A stretch of DNA of 64,000 bases from CBDESN01 sp965242495 (GCA_965242495.1 OZ251446.1:1426001-1490000); one strand, 5' to 3'; counted from the stretch's first letter, positions 41,199 to 49,208 are shown. Numbers and translations are program-made. The notes: generated by a model from the sequence alone, not told the origin.

Positions 41199-42401
41199 TC
41201 AGCCGCGGGCGAAGGGTGCGCGGCGGGGGCGGACCAGGGTCAGATAGGCCAGCGCGCCCCCCAGGCTGGCGAGGAAGATCGCGGTGGTCATCGGCGTCTG
41301 CGTGCCGTCGTCGAACGATCCCACCGCCGCGGCCGTCGCCGCCGCGCCCAGCAGCTGCAGGAAGCCCAGCAGCGACGACGCCGCGCCCGCCAGCCGCGGA
41401 AAGGGCTGGAGCGCGCCCGCCATGGCCTGGGGCAGGATCCAGCCGAACGCGGCGAGATAGCACGCCGCCGGCAGGACGATCGCGGCGACGCCGGGCTCCG
41501 CCGTCCAGGCGAGCAGGGCGAGCGCCGTCCCCGCCCCCGCCCCGACGATCGAGCCGATGCGCAGCAGCGGGTCCAGCCCGACGCGGCCGACCAGCCGCGC
41601 GCCGGCCATCAGGGCCGCCAGATGGCCGCTCATGACGAGGGCCAGCAGATAGCCGAACGTCTCCGGCGGCTGGCCGAGGAAGCTGATGACCACCGTGGGC
41701 GAGGCCGCCAGGAAGGCGAACAGCGCGCAGAACGCGAACACGCCGCACAGCATGTTGCCGACGAACGCGCGGTTGCCGAGGATGATCAGATAGTTGCGCG
41801 CCATGCCGGCGGGGCGGAGCGCGTCCGGGTCGCGCTCGGCCAGCGATTCGCCGAGGCAGCACAGGTTGAGCGCCAGGACGATCCCGCCATAGACCGCAAG
41901 GAAGACGAAGATCGACGGCCATCCGAACCAGACGGCGAAATGGGCGCCCAGGATCGGCGCCGCCACCGGCGCCAGCCCCAGGACGAAGAACACGTAGGAG
42001 AACAGCCGCGCCGCGTCCTCCCGGTCGAACCGGTCGCGGACGATCGCCCGCGCCAGGACCTGCCCGGACGCGGCGGCGAACCCCTGGACCGCCCGCAGGG
42101 CGATCAGCGCGTCCGCCGAGTCGGCGAAGGCGCAGGCCAGCGTCGCGGCCACGTAGAGCAGCAGGCCGGCGAGCAAAGGCGGCCGGCGGCCGATGCGGTC
42201 CGACACCGGCCCGTAGACCAGCTGCCCGACCGCCATGCCGAGGAAGAACGCGCTCAGGCTGAACTGGATCGCCGACTCCGCGACGCCGAGATCGGCGGCC
42301 ATCGCCGGCAGCGGCGGCAGCGACATGTCGATCGAGAACGGCTCCAGCGTCGTCATCAGCCCGAGCAGGCCGGTCAGCAGCAGCAGTTCGCGGCGCGTCA
42401 T
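41199..42401 (-). CDS. Bcr/CflA-type MFS multidrug exporter
   Basis: Membrane protein of 400 aa with 12 hydrophobic helices. The Bcr/CflA pattern is present: TLEPFSIDMSLPPLPAMAADLG, GQLVYGPVSDRIGRRPPL (loop 2-3 motif), LIALRAVQGFAAASGQVLARAIVRD and APVAAPILGA. Start ATG 42401 gives MTRRELLLLTGLLG at the first helix. These export drugs and other small molecules by proton antiport. It is divergent from the enoyl-CoA hydratase operon at 42616 and could export a toxic intermediate; that link is inference. Confidence 0.92.
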   Translation of the reverse strand: MTRRELLLLTGLLGLMTTLEPFSIDMSLPPLPAMAADLGVAESAIQFSLSAFFLGMAVGQLVYGPVSDRIGRRPPLLAGLLLYVAATLACAFADSADALIALRAVQGFAAASGQVLARAIVRDRFDREDAARLFSYVFFVLGLAPVAAPILGAHFAVWFGWPSIFVFLAVYGGIVLALNLCCLGESLAERDPDALRPAGMARNYLIILGNRAFVGNMLCGVFAFCALFAFLAASPTVVISFLGQPPETFGYLLALVMSGHLAALMAGARLVGRVGLDPLLRIGSIVGAGAGTALALLAWTAEPGVAAIVLPAACYLAAFGWILPQAMAGALQPFPRLAGAASSLLGFLQLLGAAATAAAVGSFDDGTQTPMTTAIFLASLGGALAYLTLVRPRRAPFARG

Positions 42402-42615
42402 CGGCCGCGCGCCCCGTCCCGCGGCGGAGGCCCGGGCGTCGCCGCGCCGGCGGGCTTGCCGTTCCGTTCCATGTCCGGCGATGCTACATGGCCCGCCCGG
42501 CCGGGGGAATTGCCGCCGCGTCCGTCGGGGTGCGACAATGGCCGCGGCGCGATCGACCCGCGCGGGCCCGTCGGACGGCCGACGGACCGCCCGGCCGGGT
42601 CGCCGGGAGGCGGTC

Positions 42616-43434
42616 ATGGACTATCGGACGATCCGGCTGGAGGTGGACGAAGGGGTGGCGACGCTGACGCTCGACCGTCCCGAAAAGAAGAACGCGATGA
42701 ACCCCCGGCTGCACGAGGAGGCGACGGACGCGCTCGAACGGATCCGGTACGACGACGCGGCCAGGGTGCTGGTGGTCACCGGCGCGGGCGATTCCTTCTC
42801 CGCCGGCATGGACCTGAAGGAGTTCTTCATGGACCTCCGGGACGATCCCGGAGAGTTCGACCGCATCGGCCGGTTGTCGGTCGAATGGCGCGGCCGCACG
42901 CTGCGCCACTACCCCAAGCCCACCATCGCCATGGTCAACGGCCACTGCTTCGGCGGCGCGTTCACCATCGTCGAGGCGTGCGATCTCGCCACCGCGGCCG
43001 AGGACGCCCGGATGGGGCTGTCGGAGATCAACTTCAAGATGTTCCCCGGCGGCAGCGTGTCCAAGTCGATGGGCAACCTGTTCCGTCCGCGCGACTACAT
43101 GTGGTATGCCCTGACCGGGCGGCCGTTCGACGGCAGGGCCGCCGCCGGGATGGGATTCGTCAACTTCGCCTTCCCGCGCGACCGGCTGCGCGAGGAGACC
43201 ATGGCGGCCGCGCGCGAGATCGCGGCCAAGGACGCCTCGGCCCTGCAAGCCGTCAAGGACGCCTACCGCTTCTCGCTCGGCATGGACTGGGACCAGGCGA
43301 TGAGCTACGCCGCGGCGATGGAGGGCTGGCATCGCGCCCGCCAGGGCGACGCCTACCGCAAGGAAGGCATCGGCGACTTTCTCGACGGCAAGTACCGCCC
43401 CGGGCTCGGCGGACACGAACGGATCGAGAGCTAG
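42616..43434 (+). CDS. Enoyl-CoA hydratase/isomerase family protein, hydroxycinnamoyl-CoA hydratase-lyase-like
   Basis: Crotonase-fold protein of 272 aa: LTLDRPEKKNAMNP, oxyanion-hole segment FSAGMDLKEFF (about residues 61-71), MVNGHCFGGAF (about 107-116) and GLSEINFKMFPGG with Glu137. The AGMDLKE, CFGG and GLSEIN combination recalls p-hydroxycinnamoyl-CoA hydratase-lyase (feruloyl-CoA hydratase), where the glutamate activates water before the retro-aldol cut. The vanillate/feruloyl partners (CoA ligase, vanillin dehydrogenase) are not here, so plain hydratase activity is also possible. GGGAGG precedes the ATG. It begins a four-gene operon. Confidence 0.85.
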   Translation: MDYRTIRLEVDEGVATLTLDRPEKKNAMNPRLHEEATDALERIRYDDAARVLVVTGAGDSFSAGMDLKEFFMDLRDDPGEFDRIGRLSVEWRGRTLRHYPKPTIAMVNGHCFGGAFTIVEACDLATAAEDARMGLSEINFKMFPGGSVSKSMGNLFRPRDYMWYALTGRPFDGRAAAGMGFVNFAFPRDRLREETMAAAREIAAKDASALQAVKDAYRFSLGMDWDQAMSYAAAMEGWHRARQGDAYRKEGIGDFLDGKYRPGLGGHERIES

Positions 43435-43478
43435 CGGGCGCGCGGCGGGACCGGCGGCCGGGCAAGGGAGGAGCCGAC

Positions 43479-44264
43479 ATGGCGGAATGCAGCGAATCGA
43501 AGATCGACGTCCGGGGGTGCAAGATCCACATGCGGCGCGGCGGGTCGGGCGCGCCGCTCCTGTTCCTGCACGGCGCCGGCGGGTTGCCGGGATGGCCGCC
43601 GTTTCTCGACGCGCTGTCCGACGGGTTCGACGTCCTCGCCCCCGACCATCCGACCTTCGGCCTGTCGGACGAACCCGCATGGCTCGACGACATCCACGAC
43701 ATGGCCTATTTCTACCTCGACCTGCTGGCGGCGATGGACCTCGCGGGAGTCCACGTCGTAGGCCATTCGCTCGGCGGCTGGATCGCGCTCGAGATGGCGG
43801 TCCGCGCCACCGGGCGGTTCCGGTCGCTGACCCTGGTCGGCTCCGCCGGCATCCGCATCAAGGGCCTCCCGGCGGCCGACATCTTCATGATGAGCCCCGA
43901 AGAGCTCGCGCATTCGCTGGTGAAGGACCCGCGGCTGGCCGACGAGATGATCGGCGCGGAGCTCGCCGAGGAGCAGCAGGACATCCAGATCCGGAACAAG
44001 GTCGCCACCGCGCGGCTGGCGTGGCAGCCCCGGCTGTTCGATCCCAAGCTGCGCAAGTGGATGCACCGCATCGACGTTCCGGCGCACGTGATCTGGGGCG
44101 ACTCGGACCGCATCCTGTCGCCCGACTACGCCGCCGAGTTCGGCCGGCTCCTCGCCGGCGCCTCGGTCACCATGATCGAGGATTGCGGGCATCTGCCCGA
44201 CCTCGAGCGCCCCGGGGCGTTCGTCGATGCGGTCTCGGGCTTCATCCGGGAGAACGCCGCATGA
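43479..44264 (+). CDS. Alpha/beta hydrolase
   Basis: Protein of 261 aa with HGAGGLPGWP, nucleophile elbow VVGHSLGGW (Ser97), IWGDSDRILSP for the acid and His238 in DCGHLPDLE. It resembles meta-cleavage C-C hydrolases (MhpC/BphD group) and haloperoxidase-like esterases. GGGAGG precedes the ATG. The stop overlaps the start of the LLM gene (ATGA), so translation is coupled. It could release CoA or cleave a ring-opened product made by neighbouring enzymes. Confidence 0.9.
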   Translation: MAECSESKIDVRGCKIHMRRGGSGAPLLFLHGAGGLPGWPPFLDALSDGFDVLAPDHPTFGLSDEPAWLDDIHDMAYFYLDLLAAMDLAGVHVVGHSLGGWIALEMAVRATGRFRSLTLVGSAGIRIKGLPAADIFMMSPEELAHSLVKDPRLADEMIGAELAEEQQDIQIRNKVATARLAWQPRLFDPKLRKWMHRIDVPAHVIWGDSDRILSPDYAAEFGRLLAGASVTMIEDCGHLPDLERPGAFVDAVSGFIRENAA

Positions 44265-45451
44265 AGGTCGCCATGTTCCATCTGATGCCCTATGCCTGCA
44301 TGGACATGGCGGAGCGGGCGCGGCGCAAGTCGGCCTGGGTGACGTTTCCCAACGCCCAGTTCGATCCGCGCAAGGGCCACGAGCTCTACAACCGCTATCT
44401 GGACGAGCTGGAGCTGGCGGCGGAGCTCGGGTTCGACGGCGTAAGCGTCAACGAGCACCATCAGAGCGCCTACGGGCTGATGCCCTCGCCGGTGGTCATG
44501 GCCGCGGCGCTCGCCCGCCGCACCCGGGATTGCAGGATCGCCATCCTGGGCAGCGCCTTCGGCCTCCGCGACCACCCGCTCACCCTCGCCGAAGAACACG
44601 CCATGCTCGACTGCATCACCGGCGGGCGGATCGTCTCCGGCTTCGTCCGCGGCATCGGCGCCGAGTATTACTCGATGGGCGCCAACCCGGTGATCTCGCA
44701 CGAACGCCACGTCGAGGCGCATGATCTGATCGTCCGCGCCTGGACCGAGCCCGGCCCGTTCGCCTTCGAGGGCAAGCATTACCACTTCGAATACGTCAAC
44801 ATGTGGCCGCGGCCGGTGCAGCGGCCGCACCCGCCGATCTGGTGCCCGTCTTTGGGGTCGAGCGAGACGATCCTGTGGGCGGCCCATCCGGACCGCCGCT
44901 ACGTCTACCTGCAGAACTACAGCCCGTTCGACTCGGTCAAGCGCTTCCTCAACTTCTATCGCGCGGTCTGCGTCCGGGAATACGGCTACGAGGCGTCGTC
45001 CGCGCAGATCGGCTGGACCGCCCCGGTCTACGTCGCCGACACCGACGAGCGGGCGCTGGCCGAGGCGCGCGAGCATCTCGAGGCGCTGTTCGACAAGTTC
45101 CTCGCGCTCCCGTTCGAGATGCTGTTTCCGCCCGGCTACCTGACGGCCGGGTCGCTCAAGCGGGTCATGGCGCATAAGCGGTCGATCGCCGGCGGGCAGA
45201 CCGCCGAGCGCATGATGGAGCAGGGCATCGTCGTCGTCGGCAGCCCCGATACCGTGCGCAAGCGCATCGCCGCCTGCCACCGCGAGCTCGGCTTCCGGAA
45301 TTTCGTCGCCCTCCTGCATTTCGCGACCCTGCCGCCCGACCTCACCGAGAACAACATCCGCCTGTTCGCGCGCGAGGTCCTGCCCGCCCTCCAGCCGCTC
45401 GGCGACGAGGCCTATCGCGGGTTCGAGCCCGCCGCGGCGGCCGCGGCGTAG
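44261..45451 (+). CDS. LLM-class flavin-dependent monooxygenase
   Basis: Protein of 396 aa, luciferase-like: MFHLMPYACMD start, GFDGVSVNEHHQSAYGLMPSP (NEHH motif, near residue 65), LTLAEEHAMLDCITGGRIVSG and GSPDTVRKRIAACHRELG near 330. NEHH with a long C-terminal half places it with alkanal-monooxygenase-like enzymes that use reduced FMN. No flavin reductase gene is beside it. It is the third gene of the operon with hydratase, hydrolase and SDR and the third LLM protein of the window. Confidence 0.9.
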   Translation: MKVAMFHLMPYACMDMAERARRKSAWVTFPNAQFDPRKGHELYNRYLDELELAAELGFDGVSVNEHHQSAYGLMPSPVVMAAALARRTRDCRIAILGSAFGLRDHPLTLAEEHAMLDCITGGRIVSGFVRGIGAEYYSMGANPVISHERHVEAHDLIVRAWTEPGPFAFEGKHYHFEYVNMWPRPVQRPHPPIWCPSLGSSETILWAAHPDRRYVYLQNYSPFDSVKRFLNFYRAVCVREYGYEASSAQIGWTAPVYVADTDERALAEAREHLEALFDKFLALPFEMLFPPGYLTAGSLKRVMAHKRSIAGGQTAERMMEQGIVVVGSPDTVRKRIAACHRELGFRNFVALLHFATLPPDLTENNIRLFAREVLPALQPLGDEAYRGFEPAAAAAA

Positions 45452-45460
45452 GGCGCGGCC

Positions 45461-46228
45461 ATGCTCGACAAGCTCCGTTTCGACGCGGCGCCGGTGGTCG
45501 TCACCGGGGCCGGGTCGGGCATCGGCCAGGCCTGCTGCGACGTGCTGGCCGGGCTCGGCGCGACCGTGATCCTGGTCGGGCGGACCGGGGCGAAGCTCGA
45601 ACGCAGCGCCGCGCGGATCGCCGGCGGCGGCCTCGATCACGAATGTCACGAGGTCGACGTGGCCGATGCGGCCCAGGTCGAACGGCTGCGCGCCGCGGTC
45701 GCGGACCGGCACGGCTTCGTCAAATCGGTGATCAACAACGCCGGCGTCAACTTCATCGGCAGAATCACCGACCTCGCGCGCGAGGATTGGGACCGGGTCG
45801 TCTCGATCGACCTGTCCAGCGTCTATTACATGTGCAAGGCGTTCATCCCGCTGCTGGCCAAGGCCCCGGGCGGCGGCTCGATCGTCAACGTGGCGTCGAC
45901 CTTCGGCGTCATCGGCCACCCCGAAATGCCGGCCTATTGCGCCGCCAAGGGCGGCGTGCTGTCGCTCACCCGCCAGCTCGCGGTCGATTACGGCAGGGAG
46001 GGCGTAAGGGTCAATTCGCTGTGTCCCGGCGCCACGCTGTCGCCCCGGGTCAAGGGCTATATCGACAGCGGCGCCGTCGACGGCCGGGCGATCGCCGATC
46101 TGGCGATGCTGGGCCGGCTCGCCGAATGCGAGGAGATCGCCAACGCCGCGGCCTTTCTCGCCTCCGACGCCGCGTCCTACGTCCACGGAACGGCGCTGGT
46201 CGTCGACGGCGGCCAGACCATCCACTGA
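45461..46228 (+). CDS. Short-chain dehydrogenase/reductase
   Basis: Classical SDR of 255 aa with TGAGSGIGQA (residues 15-24), NNAGVNF (92-98), catalytic Ser146 (NVASTFG), Tyr159 and Lys163 (PAYCAAKGG) and a C-terminal ASYVHGTALVVDGGQ. The triad is complete, unlike the SDR at 27370. It oxidises or reduces a hydroxyl/ketone with NAD(P). It follows the LLM gene by nine bases and closes the operon; tRNA-Ser lies 41 bases beyond on the other strand. Confidence 0.93.
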   Translation: MLDKLRFDAAPVVVTGAGSGIGQACCDVLAGLGATVILVGRTGAKLERSAARIAGGGLDHECHEVDVADAAQVERLRAAVADRHGFVKSVINNAGVNFIGRITDLAREDWDRVVSIDLSSVYYMCKAFIPLLAKAPGGGSIVNVASTFGVIGHPEMPAYCAAKGGVLSLTRQLAVDYGREGVRVNSLCPGATLSPRVKGYIDSGAVDGRAIADLAMLGRLAECEEIANAAAFLASDAASYVHGTALVVDGGQTIH

Positions 46229-46269
46229 CCGGCGCCGCCGGTCGGCGCGGAGCGGGCCCGAAAGGCCGT

Positions 46270-46358
46270 TGGCGGAGGGGGTGGGATTCGAACCCACGGC
46301 GCCCATGGGGCGCAACGGTTTTCGAGACCGCCCCGTTCGACCGCTCCGGCACCCCTCC
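46270..46358 (-). tRNA. tRNA-Ser (anticodon CGA)
   Basis: On the minus strand the acceptor arms GGAGGGG and CCCCTCC pair, followed by discriminator G and an encoded CCA (46270-46272). The anticodon stem GCGGT/ACCGT encloses CTCGAAA, giving anticodon CGA (complement of 46322-46324). A long variable arm (TGCGCCCCATGGGCGCC) identifies a class II serine tRNA, and the T-arm has GGGTTCGAATCCC. It decodes UCG. Confidence 0.95.
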
Positions 46359-46417
46359 GCGCGGGCGCGGACCCTACGCCGGAGGCCGCTCCGGCGCAAC
46401 CGGACCCGCGCGCCCTG

Positions 46418-46443
46418 TGTCCTGGTTCCGACGAATGTGAGAC
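46418..46443 (+). repeat. Solitary terminal inverted repeat relic
   Basis: TGTCCTGGTTCC, eight unmatched or partly matched bases, then ATGTGAGAC. The same end, in the same orientation, starts the 227-bp element at 48922 and recurs inverted at its right end. It lies between tRNA-Ser and the ATPase gene. The 462-bp stretch 46359-46820 holds this relic and two other repeat pieces but no gene I can support. Confidence 0.6.
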
Positions 46444-46486
46444 GGGGAGCTGCCCTGGCGTCGCGCCCGCAGCAATGGTCTGAGCG

Positions 46487-46549
46487 TCCGTATGAGAAAT
46501 CGGGTCCTGCCGGGGACGGCTCTCACGGATAAGCGCGATTCTCATACGG
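46487..46549. repeat. Compact palindromic (MITE-like) element
   Basis: CCGTATGAGAA (46488-46498) and TTCTCATACGG (46539-46549) are perfect inverted ends about 40 bases apart. The interior (gggtcctgccggggacggctctcacggataagcgcgat) matches both ends of the large element at 59177-60696: ctgccgggg from its left end, and gactctcatggacaagcgcgat from its right end. It appears to be the small, unexpanded form of that element. Confidence 0.7.
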
Positions 46550-46607
46550 CCTCGGGTCTCTTTCGTCCGCATGCTCTGCTTGAATCGCAACCACGAACCC
46601 AATACAA

Positions 46608-46624
46608 CCCGACTTCTCAAACGG
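46608..46624 (-). repeat. Further end copy of the palindromic element
   Basis: CCCGACTTCTCAAACGG is, reversed, CCGTTTGAGAAGTCGGG, matching the left end at 59177 except for one base. Only this end is present, so it is a fragment. Confidence 0.5.
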
Positions 46625-46820
46625 GCCATCGGTGTGTCTCGATGGGAGCGGCGCGCGTCACGGCGACGATTCGCAACACGGATTCCCTCGCGCCCGCGCC
46701 GCATCCGGAAGCCGCCGGAAAGAAGCGCCGTAATGCTCTCCGAGAAGACCTTGCCGTGACGGGCGCGGACGTAGCGGAGCGCGAGAAGCCGCCCATGGCG
46801 GCGCGTGCGGGAGGATCGTC

Positions 46821-48131
46821 ATGCTGACGCGCGCGCGCATCAAGGGCTACAAATCCCTTGAAGACGCCGAGGTGCGGCTGGAGCCCCTGGCCGTGCTGTT
46901 CGGGCCGAACGCGGCGGGCAAGAGCAATTTCCTCGACGCCCTGCAACTATTGTCGAAACTCGGAACCAGCCGCACCGTCAAGGAGGCCTTCGATCCGCCG
47001 TACCGCGGCAAGCCGATCGAGTCCTTCACCATCGGACAGGGCGGACTCAAGGGCCTGATCGAACGCGAACGGCTGGCGTTCTCCATCGAGGTCGACCTGA
47101 GGCTGTCCGCCGCGGTCGTCGATACGGTCAACCGGCGGATACGGGAAATGCGCCGCCCGAGCGGCGACGCGCCGTCCGAAGGGGCCGGCCAAGCGTCGGC
47201 GCGGGTGCGCGAACGCGACCTGCGCTACCGGGTCGAGATCGAGATGCTGCCCAAATCCGGGGTTCTGCGCGTGACCGACGAGTATCTGGCGGCTCTGAAC
47301 GCCAAGGGAGATCCCACCGGCAAGCGCAAGCCCTTCGTCGAACGCAAGGAGGAGAAGATACGTCTGCGGCTGGAAGGCCAAGGCCACCCCACCTATTACG
47401 ACCGATATCTCGATCGCACGATCCTCTCGATGCCCCACTATCCGCCGCATTGCCCCCATCTGGTCGCGGCGCGTCACGAACTGGAAAGCTGGTTGTTCTT
47501 CTATTTCGAGCCGCGCGAGCGGATGCGCGCGGCCAACCCCATCAAGGAGGTCCGACACATCGGATTGATGGGCGAGGAGCTCGCCGCGTTCCTGAGGACC
47601 CTCCGGGCGCTCGAACCCGCGCAGTTCAAGGTTGTCGAAAAGGCGTTGCATACGGTGATGCCGAACATCGACGGCATCGACGTGGAGGTGAGCGATCTCG
47701 GCGAGGCCGAGCTCCGGCTCAGGGAAAACGGCGTCGCCATCCCCGCGCGCGTGCTGTCGGAGGGCACGCTGCGCGTACTCGGCCTGCTGGCGTTGTCGGG
47801 CATCGGCGAGACGCCTTCGCTGGTGGGTTTCGAGGAGCCGGAGAACGGGATCCACCCGCAGCGCGTCCGATTGATCGCGGAGCTGCTGAAGACGCGCGCG
47901 CAAGACGGAGAGACCCAATACGTCGTCACCACGCACTCCCCCGTTCTGCCCGACCTGCTGCCGGAGGACTCCCTGTTGGCGGTGCGGCGAAACGGACGCC
48001 GGACCCGGATCGACCCCTTCTCCACCTGGGGGCCGTTGGGCCGCCTGGGGGACATTGACCGCGCACTGGACGACGGGGAAGAAAGCCTTCCCGTGTCCCG
48101 ACGCATCCTGCGCGGGGACTTCGATGCGTGA
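46821..48131 (+). CDS. AAA family ATPase (AAA_21/OLD-like), probable defence component
   Basis: Protein of 436 aa. Walker A is FGPNAAGKSNF (around residues 27-37). ABC-type signature and Walker B lie in LSEGTLRVLGLLAL and LVGFEEPENGIHP (about 315-350), and the H-loop is VVTTHSPVLPD. This is the single-domain SMC/RecF-like ATPase found in OLD, PARIS-type and related anti-phage systems. The TOPRIM-like gene overlaps its end by eight bases, and a nucleotidyltransferase remnant follows that. The three would form one operon. Function in phage defence is inferred from architecture. Flanks carry terminal-repeat relics of a mobile element. Confidence 0.88.
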   Translation: MLTRARIKGYKSLEDAEVRLEPLAVLFGPNAAGKSNFLDALQLLSKLGTSRTVKEAFDPPYRGKPIESFTIGQGGLKGLIERERLAFSIEVDLRLSAAVVDTVNRRIREMRRPSGDAPSEGAGQASARVRERDLRYRVEIEMLPKSGVLRVTDEYLAALNAKGDPTGKRKPFVERKEEKIRLRLEGQGHPTYYDRYLDRTILSMPHYPPHCPHLVAARHELESWLFFYFEPRERMRAANPIKEVRHIGLMGEELAAFLRTLRALEPAQFKVVEKALHTVMPNIDGIDVEVSDLGEAELRLRENGVAIPARVLSEGTLRVLGLLALSGIGETPSLVGFEEPENGIHPQRVRLIAELLKTRAQDGETQYVVTTHSPVLPDLLPEDSLLAVRRNGRRTRIDPFSTWGPLGRLGDIDRALDDGEESLPVSRRILRGDFDA

Positions 48132-48708
48132 CGTCGCGCTCTTCGTCGAGGATTACGCCCATCGGCAATTCGTCGGCGCGTTGGTGGAGCGCCTCGCGCG
48201 CGAGCGCGGCATCGACGCGCGGCTCGATTGGCGCAACGCCCTGGGCGGCCACGGCAAGGTCGCGCAAGAGTTCGCCCGCTATCTGCGCGACCTCGAACGA
48301 CAGGGCGGCCGTCCGCCGGACTTGATCATCGTCGCGACCGACGCGAACTGCGAAGGGCCGAACGAGCGGGCGCGGAAATTCCCCGACGGCGTCGGGCCCA
48401 CGCCGCTCGTGCGCGCGATCCCCGACCCGCATATCGAACGCTGGCTGCTGCTCGACGGCGCCGCGTTCAGGAGCGCGGTCGGTCGAGGGTGCGATGCGCC
48501 CGACCTGAAATGCGACCGCGACCGGTACAAGCGCCTCCTGATCGAGGCCATTCGCGCCGCCGACGTCGCGCCCATCCTCGGCGGCGTGGAGTTCGCCGAG
48601 GACATCGCGCGCGAAATGGACCTGACCCGCGCGGCGCGCGCGGACAGGTCGCTCCGGCGTTTCGTCGATGCTCTCGACGGCGTTCTTCAAGGGTGGCGCC
48701 GACCGTGA
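48124..48708 (+). CDS. TOPRIM/DUF4276-like protein, partner of the AAA ATPase
   Basis: Protein of 194 aa. The start LFVEDYAHRQFVGALVERLA has the early glutamate (Glu9) of TOPRIM-like folds. LIIVATDANC (Asp73) is the hydrophobic strand ending in aspartate, and DPHIERWLLLD (about 101-111) recalls the PxxExWLL motif of DUF4276. In OLD, Gabija and PARIS-type systems the TOPRIM unit is a nuclease controlled by the ATPase. The classical DxD is DAN here, so nuclease activity is not certain. It starts inside the ATPase gene and ends inside the start of the next frame (GTGA), so all three are coupled. Confidence 0.75.
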   Translation: MRDVALFVEDYAHRQFVGALVERLARERGIDARLDWRNALGGHGKVAQEFARYLRDLERQGGRPPDLIIVATDANCEGPNERARKFPDGVGPTPLVRAIPDPHIERWLLLDGAAFRSAVGRGCDAPDLKCDRDRYKRLLIEAIRAADVAPILGGVEFAEDIAREMDLTRAARADRSLRRFVDALDGVLQGWRRP

Positions 48709-48830
48709 CCGCCGAGCGCCCTGCATACGACACGGACGCCACGCCGCTCGACCGGATGGCGCGCGCCGTCGTGGACGAGGCGGACCCGGAGCAGGTCATC
48801 CCGTTCGGCTCGACGCGGAATACGTCCCCC
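48705..48830 (+). pseudogene. Truncated nucleotidyltransferase (MNT-like) gene cut by a REP hairpin
   Basis: From GTG 48705 (four-base overlap with the TOPRIM gene) the frame reads LDRMARAVVDEADPEQVIPF then GS, the start of an MNT/pol-beta nucleotidyltransferase domain (normally ...DPEQVILFGSRARGDA). Right after GS the sequence turns into the REP-associated repeat, and the frame runs through the hairpin to a stop at 48905. The catalytic DxD is therefore missing. The original operon probably encoded ATPase, TOPRIM and a nucleotidyltransferase. Confidence 0.65.
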
Positions 48831-48836
48831 TCCGTC

Positions 48837-48898
48837 ATTCCCGCGAAAGCGGGAATCCATATTCGTATCCCGTTTCCTGCCTCCGTGGAGACGAGGGG
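48837..48898. repeat. REP hairpin with flanking repeat arm
   Basis: ATTCCCGC-GAAA-GCGGGAAT (48837-48856), an 8-bp stem with a GAAA loop, followed by tccatattcgtatcccg and a decayed gaggcaggaaac-type arm that recurs in the array at 59.3-59.8 kb. It interrupts the nucleotidyltransferase frame. Confidence 0.85.
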
Positions 48899-48921
48899 GC
48901 TGTGACGATGGTCCGAGGCGG

Positions 48922-49148
48922 CCGCCTGTCCTGGTCCAGACACATGTGAGACGGCGCCCATCGCGCCAGTCGATATCCGGTCGTTCCATGGCCGGAAGCC
49001 TGCTTACGGCCATGGATGCCCTCGGAGCCTCCGGGAGCGGCGCGTCGCCCGAAGGGCCGGAGCGTAGCGAAGGAGCCGCGAAGCGGCTTGACGCGCCGCT
49101 CCCGGAGGCCCACCCGGTGTCTCATATGTAGTGAACCAGGACAGGCGG
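48922..49148. mobile_element. 227-bp non-coding element with terminal inverted repeats and a branched structure
   Basis: The ends are CCGCCTGTCCTGGT...ACATGTGAGAC (48922-48953) and its inverted copy GTCTCATATGTAGTGAACCAGGACAGGCGG (49119-49148), about 30 bases each. Inside are CCATGGCCG (48986-48994) paired with CGGCCATGG (49007-49015), and a perfect 20-bp stem GCCTCCGGGAGCGGCGCGTC (49027-49046) with its complement at 49090-49109. That stem encloses two small GAA-loop hairpins (GCCC-GAA-GGGC at 49047 and GCCGC-GAA-GCGGC at 49075), a multi-branched fold. No transposase is encoded. It is MITE-like or an IS relic lying between the ATPase operon and the autotransporter. Confidence 0.65.
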
Positions 49149-49177
49149 TTGACCCGCCCGGCGGGTTCCGTTATCGT
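49149..49177 (+). promoter_or_regulatory. Second candidate promoter upstream of the autotransporter
   Basis: TTGACC (49149-49154), 17 bases, TATCGT (49172-49177). It starts at the edge of the inverted-repeat element, so the element could supply an outward promoter. The -10 match is weaker than that of the promoter at 49231. Confidence 0.35.
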
Positions 49178-49208
49178 CCGCGTCGCGCCAACCGACTTCC
49201 CCGTCTCG

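Noticed and set aside
46269..46820. Several short open frames between tRNA-Ser and the ATPase gene
   Set aside because: They overlap the tRNA and repeat elements, lack ribosome sites and have unnatural composition.
46270..49148. Integration of the ATPase module at the tRNA-Ser attachment site
   Set aside because: The module lies on the 5' side of the tRNA; integrases normally use the 3' end, which faces the SDR gene. No integrase or duplicated tRNA end is seen.
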